Below, one piece after another: positions 57,668 through 64,000 of a stretch of 64,000 nt of DNA (the first letter of the stretch is position 1; the number at the start of each line of letters is the position of its first letter). The position numbers and the translations under genes are program-made. The stretch spans positions 1 to 64,000 of the forward strand of contig NZ_JAAVBE010000015.1 in the NCBI RefSeq assembly GCF_014803725.1, given 5' to 3'. This stretch comes from Desulfovibrio sp. Its GTDB lineage: Bacteria; Desulfobacterota; Desulfovibrionia; Desulfovibrionales; Desulfovibrionaceae. A model generated the notes under the pieces. That model did not search any database, was not told the origin of the DNA, and saw nothing but the letters and a program-made list of their open reading frames with translations.

Positions 57668-58714
57668 ATGCAACAGATCATGAAGGCCGCGGTGCTCGTC
57701 GGCCCGGAAAAGATCGAGGTGAAGGAGGTCGCCCTGCCGGAGCTCGCCCCGGGCATGATCCTCATCAGGGTCAGCGCCTGCGGCGTGTGCGGCAGCGACG
57801 TGCACATGTGGAAGGCCGGAAAGGGCTGGAGCGACGAGCCTATCCCGGACTTCCGCATGGGGCACGAGTTTTGCGGGGTCGTGGTGGACCCGGGCGACAG
57901 CCGTTTCGCCAGGGGCGACCGCGTGACCTTCTGGGCCAACATGTATTGCGGCCGCTGCGACATGTGCCGGCAGGGCCTGGAGCACCTGTGCCGCGAGGTG
58001 AAGGGCAAGAACTACATCGGCTTCGTGTGCAACGGCGCCTATGCGGAATATTTCGCGGGCCCTGCGCGCTATGCCTACAAATTGCCGGATACCGTCTCGG
58101 ACGTGGCGGCCGCGCTCATTGACCCGCTCATGGTGGCCTACCATGCGGTGAAGCACTCCCGCATGCGCCTGCATGACCGGGTGCTGGTGGTGGGCAGCGG
58201 CATCATCGCCCAGCTCATGGGGCGGCTGGCCAAAAAGGCCGGCGCATCGCTGCTCGCCATGTCGAAGATCAACGACAACCAGATGGCCAAGGCCCGCGAG
58301 CTGGGCGATTTCGACTGCTATCTCGACGGCACGGCGCCCGACCGCGCGGCGCGCTACCGGGAGGTGAGCAGGGGCGGCTTCGACGTGGTGTTCGAGGCGG
58401 TGGGCAGCCGCGAATCCCTGGCGAGCTGCCTTGAGGCCGTGCGCCCCGGCGGCGAGATCGTGGCCGTGGGCAATTCGGTCACGCCCGAGATCCCCTTCAG
58501 CCTCAATTCCCTGGTCCTCAACGAGGTGCGCCTCTCGGGCAGCGTCTCCTGCACGCGCAAGGAATTTGAGGAGACCATCGACCTCATCGCCAGCGGCTTT
58601 ATCGAGCCCGAAGCCTTTGTCACCGACATCATCGGCCTGGACGGCCTGCAGGAGGCCATGCAGAAGCAGAGCACCGGCTGGCCCGGCCTTTTGAAGAGCG
58701 TGGTCAGGCCCTGA
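57668..58714 (+). CDS. Zinc-dependent alcohol dehydrogenase (MDR family)
   Basis: A 348-residue medium-chain dehydrogenase. Catalytic zinc ligands are Cys38 (VSACGVCGSD), His66 and Glu67 (MGHEFCG). The structural zinc site is Cys94, 97, 100 and 108 (CGRCDMCRQGLEHLC). The cofactor segment is LVVGSGIIAQLMGRLAKKAG. It is related to sorbitol or threonine dehydrogenases; the substrate is unknown. It follows the exported reductase after 26 bases and is probably part of the same transcript. No signal peptide, so it is cytoplasmic. Confidence 0.93.
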   Translation: MQQIMKAAVLVGPEKIEVKEVALPELAPGMILIRVSACGVCGSDVHMWKAGKGWSDEPIPDFRMGHEFCGVVVDPGDSRFARGDRVTFWANMYCGRCDMCRQGLEHLCREVKGKNYIGFVCNGAYAEYFAGPARYAYKLPDTVSDVAAALIDPLMVAYHAVKHSRMRLHDRVLVVGSGIIAQLMGRLAKKAGASLLAMSKINDNQMAKARELGDFDCYLDGTAPDRAARYREVSRGGFDVVFEAVGSRESLASCLEAVRPGGEIVAVGNSVTPEIPFSLNSLVLNEVRLSGSVSCTRKEFEETIDLIASGFIEPEAFVTDIIGLDGLQEAMQKQSTGWPGLLKSVVRP

Positions 58715-58729
58715 GGGCCGCGGCCATGT

Positions 58730-59926
58730 TCAGTTTGCGGCGGGGGGCCCAGGGTTCCGGGCTTCCCGCCCTTCGTTTTTGTCGTCCGGGGCGCGCTTGC
58801 GGCCCTCGCGCCGCCCGTGGAAGATGTAGTGCTCGAAGGCGCTGCGTATCCTGCCTGCGCGCAGGGCTTCGGCCACGTCCGGGTTGGCGGCCAGATAGGC
58901 CTCCTCGTCGATCATGAATTCCTGCTGCAGGTGCTCCATATAGCGGGCGCAGGAGCCGCGCGGCGCCATTTCCCGGGCGCGGGGGCGGCTGATGGCCTTT
59001 TGCAGCTGGATATTCACCACATAGTAGCCCTGCTCCTCCAGGGCGTGGGCCAGGGCACGCCGCCCCGGAGCGGGGATGTACATGTCGAGGATGAAGTCCT
59101 TGTGGCCGCCCGTGTCCGCGAGCCATTGGCAAAAATCCGCAAAAAGCCCCTTCTTGAAAATCTGGTAGGTGATGGAGCCGCAATCCATGCGCGCCTTGTT
59201 TTGCATCACGATGTCGGTGATGGCGGGGGGTGCCGTGCGGCTGCCGTCCGCCACCGCGTAATAGAGCACGTCGCCCGAGATGCGCCTGATCTCCGGCTTG
59301 AAGATCTCCCGTACCGTGAAGCTCTTGCCGGCGAAGGGGTCATCCAGGGCGAGGATGGCGTACGGGAGCTTGTGCGAGATGTGGTAGACCTCGCGCGGGA
59401 TGGGGTCGCCCGCCTGCGGCACGCTCTGGGAGATGAGCTTGAACGCGTAGCCGTCCAGCATCTCGCCGAGTTTCGCCCGCGTGGGGAAGAAGCGCGTGTC
59501 GATGGAGCGTGTGACCTCGACGAATTCGTTGGCCGCCCCGGGCGCCACGCCGATCTCGAGCACCAGGGTGCCCCCGGGATTGAGGCGGCTCATGAGCATG
59601 TCGAGAAATTTTTTCTGGTCTTTCGCGTAGTGGATGGCCGAGGCGTTGAGGATGACATCATAGCGCTCTGGGCCGAGATCTTCCCAGTCCTGGCAGAGAA
59701 AGGTGCAGCCCGGGAAGAGCGTTTCCGCCATGGCAAGGAAGCGCGGCTCGATGTCGATGCCGGTGACGCTTTTGGCGCCCATGAATTCCGCATAGCCGCA
59801 GAAAAAGCCCTCGTTGCAGCCCACATCGAGAAAGGTCTTGCCCTTGAGCGCGGGCAATTGCAGTGCGATGAGCTTCCTGGAGCTTTGCGAAGAGCCGCGC
59901 GCCCAGGGAAAAGTCTGGTATCCCAT
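58730..59926 (-). CDS. SAM-dependent methyltransferase with C-terminal polysaccharide-associated motif
   Basis: The 398-residue protein has a class I methylase core near the start: FLDVGCNEGFFCGYAEFMGA and ILNASAIHYAKDQKKFLDML, then GTLVLEIG. The middle has a P-loop-like or sugar-binding part (LALDDPFAGKSFTVREIF). At the C-terminus, DEEAYLAANPDVAEALRAG, then SAFEHYIFHGRREGR, is a motif repeatedly found in glycan-related transferases. Methylation of a sugar or surface glycan is the inference. ATG 59926 follows GGAGGATCGGCC. It is convergent with the dehydrogenase upstream. Confidence 0.82.
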   Translation of the reverse strand: MGYQTFPWARGSSQSSRKLIALQLPALKGKTFLDVGCNEGFFCGYAEFMGAKSVTGIDIEPRFLAMAETLFPGCTFLCQDWEDLGPERYDVILNASAIHYAKDQKKFLDMLMSRLNPGGTLVLEIGVAPGAANEFVEVTRSIDTRFFPTRAKLGEMLDGYAFKLISQSVPQAGDPIPREVYHISHKLPYAILALDDPFAGKSFTVREIFKPEIRRISGDVLYYAVADGSRTAPPAITDIVMQNKARMDCGSITYQIFKKGLFADFCQWLADTGGHKDFILDMYIPAPGRRALAHALEEQGYYVVNIQLQKAISRPRAREMAPRGSCARYMEHLQQEFMIDEEAYLAANPDVAEALRAGRIRSAFEHYIFHGRREGRKRAPDDKNEGREARNPGPPAAN

Positions 59927-60165
59927 GGCCGATCCTCCACGGGACAAAATACGGGAACTTTTCCGGCGGGGCAAGAATGCGCGCCACCGTGCGCGGGCCG
60001 GCCCGGGTGATCCGGCCGCCGCTATGCGGGAGACGCAGGGATGGGGCTCGCCCCGCATGGCGGCGGCCGGCGGGGAGGCGCGGCGTTGTTCAGGGGGCCC
60101 GCCGTCGCCTCCCGCCACAGGTGCCCGGCGAGGCCCTCACCGGCTCTCCCGGGCGCCCGCAAGAC

Positions 60166-61338
60166 CTACCAGCCGGCCCGGCTGTCGGCGAAACGCCGGG
60201 CCACCTTGCGCAACTGCGTGGGGATGTCGATGCCCTGGGGGCACTGCCAGGAGCAGAGCCCGCAATCGTTGCAGCGCGCGGCCTCCTGGGGGGTGTTCTT
60301 GAGCACGAGACCGTAGCTGTGCTCGGAGATGGGGATCTGCGCCAGGTCAAACTCCTTCGTGCTGTTGTACATGGAAAAACAGCAGGAAATGAACACCCCG
60401 TGCGGGCAGTGGCAGTGGTTGCACTCCGTGCAGGGGATCTCGTCCTTCTGTTTCAGCAGCGCGACCACCTGGTCGATGGCCGAGAGCTCGTCGGCCGTGA
60501 GCGGCGTGTCGGCCTCGTCTGAGAGGCGCAGGTTTTCCTCCACCTGGGCCATGTCGCTCATGCCGCTCAAAAGGATGCTCACCTCCGGCTGGTCCCACAC
60601 CCAGCGCAGGGCCCAGGCCGCCGGCGAACGGCTGATGCCCGTGGATGCGAAGATGTCCAGCGCCTCTTTCGGCAGATGGTTCGCCAGAAAGCCGCCCATG
60701 ACCGGCTCCATGGCCACGATGCCGAGCCCGAGGCCATGGGAGCGGCGCACCCCGGGCATGCCGGCCTGAAAGTTGGTGTCGCGATAATTGACGATGTTCT
60801 GGTGGAACTCGAAATCATAATACCCGAGAACTTTTTCCAGCAGGGCCGGCGTGTCGTGGTAGGAAAAGCCCACGTGCCGCACCTTGCCGCTCTGCTTCGC
60901 CTTGTCGAGAAAGTCGGCAAGCCCGAGCCGGACCACGTTGTACCACGTGAGCTCCATGATGTTGTGGACGAGGTAGAAGTCGATATGGTCGGTCTGCAGG
61001 CTCCTGAGCTGGGCGTCGAGGAACTTGTCCATGTCTTCCCGGCTGTTCACGGCCCAGATGGGCAGCTTGGTGGCCACGAAGACCTTGTCCCGGCCAATCT
61101 CCTTCACGGCCTTGCCCACGAAGGGCTCGCTCGTGCCCTCCTTGAGCGGGTCCGCGCTGTGGTAGGGCCAGCTCGTGTCGATGTAGTTGACGCCGTTGTC
61201 CACGGCGTGACGCACGAGCTTGAGGGCCTGGGCGTCGTCGACCTTGGCGTAGTCGTTGCCCACGGTGGGGAGGCGCATGCAGCCGTAGCCCAGTACGGAA
61301 ACCTTTTCGCCCGTCTTGCCCAGTGTGCGGTAGAGCAT
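60166..61338 (-). CDS. Aldo/keto reductase with C-terminal 4Fe-4S domain
   Basis: The 390-residue protein starts MLYRTLGKTGEKVSVLGYGCMRLP, a typical AKR start. The barrel has NYIDTSWPYHSAD (Tyr), ATKLPIW and LVHNIM (His). From about residue 310 come ferredoxin-type cysteines (CTECNHCHCPHG and CNDCGLCSWQCPQG), which may bind one or two 4Fe-4S clusters. This type occurs in anaerobes. The ribosome site AAGGAGAAACAC is strong. It is first after the propeller gene 61349-62341 in the same direction. Confidence 0.94.
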   Translation of the reverse strand: MLYRTLGKTGEKVSVLGYGCMRLPTVGNDYAKVDDAQALKLVRHAVDNGVNYIDTSWPYHSADPLKEGTSEPFVGKAVKEIGRDKVFVATKLPIWAVNSREDMDKFLDAQLRSLQTDHIDFYLVHNIMELTWYNVVRLGLADFLDKAKQSGKVRHVGFSYHDTPALLEKVLGYYDFEFHQNIVNYRDTNFQAGMPGVRRSHGLGLGIVAMEPVMGGFLANHLPKEALDIFASTGISRSPAAWALRWVWDQPEVSILLSGMSDMAQVEENLRLSDEADTPLTADELSAIDQVVALLKQKDEIPCTECNHCHCPHGVFISCCFSMYNSTKEFDLAQIPISEHSYGLVLKNTPQEAARCNDCGLCSWQCPQGIDIPTQLRKVARRFADSRAGW

Positions 61339-61348
61339 GTGTTTCTCC

Positions 61349-62341
61349 TTATTTTTTGCCGGATTGCATTGCCGGCGCCTGTCCGGGCGCGAGCGCGCCG
61401 GCCTTGAAGACCAGCGCGGGCTCGTCCCCGGCCTCGTTGCTCGTGACGATGAAAAGCTCCGAAGCGGCCGGGTCGATGGCGAGGCTCGTGGAGAGCAGGT
61501 TCTTGCCCTCGTCCCTGCCCGGGAGCAGGACCTGACGCACCGGGATGCCGTTCGGGTCGAAGCAGAGCACGCGCCCCTGCCCGTAGAGCGCCACATAGAC
61601 ATTCCCTTCGCTGTCCACGCGCATGGAGTCCGGCGCGGCGCCGGTGAAGTGGTAGGGCACGGCCGAGCCGATGGGCGACACCGTGGCCGGCCCTTCAAGC
61701 TGCGCCCTGTGCAGCCGGTTGGCGGCGAATTCCGTGGCCCAGAGGGTCTTGCCGTCCGGCGAGAGGGCCACGCCGTTGGCCTGGGCGAGACGCGGTATGA
61801 CCGGCGTCACGGTCGTGAAATCCGGCGAGACGTAGTACACGCCGCCGGCCGGGTCCGTGGCGCTGCCCCGGAAATCGGAAAAATAGAAGCCGCCGTCCGG
61901 CGCGAAAACCAGGTCATTGGGCCAATAGCCGGCCTCGGGGGGGACGATGGTCTCGAACGCGCCCGTCTTGGGCGACCACGCGAGCACGCCGCCCACCTTC
62001 CGCCCGAGGTCGAGCACGGCCATGAAGAGCCGGCCGTCCTTGTTGAGGGCGAGGCCGCCCGCGCCGATGCCCGGCACCTCAACGAGGGTGGAGAGCGCCT
62101 TGTCCGGCGTGAGCCGCAGCACGCTGCGCCGGCTCACGTCGCAAAAGAGCAGGTTGCCCTCGCCGTCAAAAATGGCGCCCTCGAGGATGTCGTTTTTCGG
62201 CGAAACCGTATGCCAGGGCCCGGCCGTTTCCCGCGCCACGGCCTGCTCGGCCGGCGGCACGGGCACCGGGGGCGCCGCGCGGGCCGGCAGGACGGGCGCG
62301 CCGAGGAGCAGGAGGAGGAAGAAGGTGAAGATATGTTTCAT
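61349..62341 (-). CDS. Exported SMP-30/gluconolactonase-like beta-propeller
   Basis: The 330-residue protein has a signal peptide (about 1-22, ...LPARA). The propeller has NDILEGAIFDGEGNLLFCDVS, GYWPNDLVFAPDGGFYFSDFRG, NGVALSPDGKTLWATEFAANRL and PDSMRVDSEGNVYVALYGQGRV. These carry the metal residues (Glu in LEGA, Asn in PND, Asp in PDSM) of lactonases. A sugar- or aromatic-lactone hydrolase in the periplasm is likely. ATG 62341 follows GGAGACCGAG. It lies between the FMN reductase and the Fe-S reductase on the same strand. Confidence 0.9.
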   Translation of the reverse strand: MKHIFTFFLLLLLGAPVLPARAAPPVPVPPAEQAVARETAGPWHTVSPKNDILEGAIFDGEGNLLFCDVSRRSVLRLTPDKALSTLVEVPGIGAGGLALNKDGRLFMAVLDLGRKVGGVLAWSPKTGAFETIVPPEAGYWPNDLVFAPDGGFYFSDFRGSATDPAGGVYYVSPDFTTVTPVIPRLAQANGVALSPDGKTLWATEFAANRLHRAQLEGPATVSPIGSAVPYHFTGAAPDSMRVDSEGNVYVALYGQGRVLCFDPNGIPVRQVLLPGRDEGKNLLSTSLAIDPAASELFIVTSNEAGDEPALVFKAGALAPGQAPAMQSGKK

Positions 62342-62373
62342 CTCGGTCTCCAGACAGGGCGCGCGCCGGGCGC

Positions 62374-62913
62374 TCACGATTGCTTCCCCATGTTCCGGGC
62401 GGCGTCGAGCAGGGCCGGCTTGGCCCGCACCTCGTCCGGGGCCGTGACACCCACCCCGCGCAGCACGCCGGCCACGCGGCACTTCTCAAAGCAGGACACC
62501 CATCCCTCCAGCCCCTGCAGGGCGCCGTCCACCGCGCGCTCGCTGTCGTCCGCGGCGCTCGCCAGGAGGTAGATGTCGCGGAAGGCGTAGTCGGACGGGA
62601 AGAGCGGGTTCGCGCGGTCGAGCAGGGTCTTCATCTGGCCCGACATTTCGTAATAATAGACCGGCGTGGCAAACGCCACAATGTCGCTCGTCTTCATTTT
62701 CTGGACTATTTCCGGCGCGTCGTCATGGATGACGCACGCCTGCGTCTTCTGGCAGACGAGGCAGCCGGTGCAGAAGCCGATCTTCTTCCCGCGCAGGCTG
62801 ACTGTTTCCACCTCATGCCCGGCCTCGGCCGCGCCCCGGGCAAAGGCTTCGGCCAGGAGGGCCGAATTGCTCTCGGGCCTCAGGCTCGTGGAGATGACCA
62901 AAACCTTTTTCAT
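62374..62913 (-). CDS. Flavodoxin-fold FMN-dependent NAD(P)H reductase
   Basis: The 179-residue protein has the FMN site LVISTSLRPESNSALLAEAF and the motif CTGCLVCQKTQACVIHDDAPEIVQKM, the cysteine-containing loop of iron-sulfur flavoprotein-like reductases. TPVYYYEMSGQMKTLLDRA follows. It could reduce quinones, nitro or azo compounds. Start ATG 62913 after GAGGGAAGCG. It is 8 bases after the hydrolase gene and part of the redox set. Confidence 0.92.
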   Translation of the reverse strand: MKKVLVISTSLRPESNSALLAEAFARGAAEAGHEVETVSLRGKKIGFCTGCLVCQKTQACVIHDDAPEIVQKMKTSDIVAFATPVYYYEMSGQMKTLLDRANPLFPSDYAFRDIYLLASAADDSERAVDGALQGLEGWVSCFEKCRVAGVLRGVGVTAPDEVRAKPALLDAARNMGKQS

Positions 62914-62921
62914 CGCTTCCC

Positions 62922-63977
62922 TCACTTCAGGTTGGTCTTGAAGAATTCCGTGAGCTTCGCGAAGGGGATGAGGCCGGTGCGGTCATAGAGGTCCACATGG
63001 CCCGCGCCCGGCACCACGACAAGCTCCTTGGGCTCGGCGGCGCGCCTGTAGGCGTCCTCGCTGAACTCGCGCGAATGGGCCTTTTCGCCCGTGATGAAGA
63101 GCAGGGGCCGGGGCGAGATGGTCTCGATGTCGTTGAAGGGGTAGAAGTTCATGAACTTCACGTTGCTCGTGAGCGTGGGGTGGGTGGTGGTCTTGTCCGT
63201 CATGCCGGGGGGCGTCACCTCGCCGCGCGGCGTGCGGTAAAAGTCGTAAAATTCTCTTTCGATGGGCGTGGACTCGGGCGTGATCTTGTGCACGGTGCCG
63301 CTGGTGTAGGCCGGCTCGCCGCCGGCGAATTCCACGTCGCGCTGGCGCGCCGCGGCCTCGAGGATCTTCTTGCGCTGCTCCACGCTCTGGCCGTGGCCGA
63401 GGCCGCTGCGGTTGGCCTCGCCCATGTCGTACATGCTCACCGTGGCGACGGCGCGGAGCCTGGGGTCGATCTTGGCCGCGCTGATGGCGAAGCTGCCGCT
63501 GCCGCAGATGCCGATGATGCCGATGCGGCCGCGGTCCACGTAAGGGAGCGAGTCGAGAAAATCCACGGCCGCGCTGAAGGTCTCGGCATACATGTCCGGC
63601 GAGACCGCGTTGCGCGGCTGGCCCTGGCTCGCGCCCCAGAAGGCGAGGTCCATGGCGAGGGTCACGAAGCCCTGCTCGGCCATTTTCTGCGCGTAGAGCA
63701 CGGCGCTCTGCTCCTTCACGGCGCCCATGGGGTGCCCGACGATGATGGCCGGGTATTTCTTGCTCTTGTCAAAGCCCTGGGGCAGGAAGAGGTCGCCCGC
63801 CATCTCCATCTTGTAGAGATTGGGGAAGGTGACTTTTTCCATGGTCACCGTGGGGCTCTTGTAAAAATTGTCGGCGTCCGCCGGGGCGGCGGCGCGGGCG
63901 CACGTCATGGCGAAGCCTCCGGGGAGCAGGGTGAACGCGGCCGCCAGTACGGCCAGGAGCGCGGGGAGTTTTTTCAT
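62922..63977 (-). CDS. Exported alpha/beta hydrolase
   Basis: The 351-residue protein starts with a signal peptide (about 1-30, ...ARA), so it is likely periplasmic. The fold has IIVGHPMGAVKEQSAVLYAQKMAEQGFV and the nucleophile elbow GICGSGSFA, where Ser160 is probable (Cys in place of Gly at the -2 position, as in YcjY-like enzymes). A late Asp and VPGAGHVDLYD with His complete the triad. The substrate is unknown; esterases are likely. The ribosome site GGAGGACAC precedes ATG. It is the first gene seen of a minus-strand run with the FMN reductase. Confidence 0.9.
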   Translation of the reverse strand: MKKLPALLAVLAAAFTLLPGGFAMTCARAAAPADADNFYKSPTVTMEKVTFPNLYKMEMAGDLFLPQGFDKSKKYPAIIVGHPMGAVKEQSAVLYAQKMAEQGFVTLAMDLAFWGASQGQPRNAVSPDMYAETFSAAVDFLDSLPYVDRGRIGIIGICGSGSFAISAAKIDPRLRAVATVSMYDMGEANRSGLGHGQSVEQRKKILEAAARQRDVEFAGGEPAYTSGTVHKITPESTPIEREFYDFYRTPRGEVTPPGMTDKTTTHPTLTSNVKFMNFYPFNDIETISPRPLLFITGEKAHSREFSEDAYRRAAEPKELVVVPGAGHVDLYDRTGLIPFAKLTEFFKTNLK

Positions 63978-64000
63978 GTGTCCTCCGAGGGGGAAGGTGG

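Overview
This GC-rich window looks like a chromosomal segment of a Desulfovibrio-type (Desulfovibrionaceae) bacterium. That is inferred from the type I-C ('Dvulg') CRISPR repeats, the gene style and the core gene content; no 16S or tRNA gene is present to confirm it. Almost all of the sequence is coding, with strong Shine-Dalgarno sites and many 1-11 nt start/stop overlaps.

Left end (1-6345): a type I-C CRISPR array runs in from the left edge. It is followed by an AT-richer islet holding a broken gene end and a frameshifted secreted-protein gene, and then by one decayed CRISPR repeat. Next come a secreted beta-propeller, a periplasmic cyclophilin, dapA, an HU/IHF gene and two small unknown genes. 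A second, decaying CRISPR array in the opposite orientation closes the region.

Housekeeping core (6366-35043): ruvC, yebC and rlmE face the rpsF-rpsR-rplI-dnaB-rnhA run, which has a clear promoter. A Gate-domain membrane protein, a ThiS-like protein, an oligopeptide-type ABC ATPase coupled to cobT, and a zntA-type metal pump with a MerR-type promoter follow. An operon of four overlapping genes (sugar epimerase, U32 protein, TrmN6-like methylase, and an EndoQ-UvrD fusion) comes next. Then asd, a class IV aminotransferase, a glycosyltransferase, rimO, a papain-like small protein, glmS, ppiD and a VKOR/thioredoxin-like protein.

Signalling and envelope (35270-54881): a large hybrid sensor kinase with two solute-binding domains, an isochorismatase-like hydrolase with an MFS exporter, a TPR-containing glycosyltransferase, an aldehyde dehydrogenase, a metal-ATPase module with an unusual SCALK membrane motif, and a surface-polysaccharide cluster (deacetylase, three glycosyltransferases, Wzx-like flippase, divergent O-antigen-ligase-like protein).

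Right end (54856-63977): an AraC regulator beside a set of redox genes (secreted cupin, two aldo/keto reductases, Zn-alcohol dehydrogenase, FMN reductase, alpha/beta hydrolase, SMP-30-like propeller), plus a methyltransferase. This resembles an aldehyde or electrophile response locus.

The most notable single item is the 1059-residue fusion of an EndoQ-type PHP nuclease to a UvrD/PcrA helicase.
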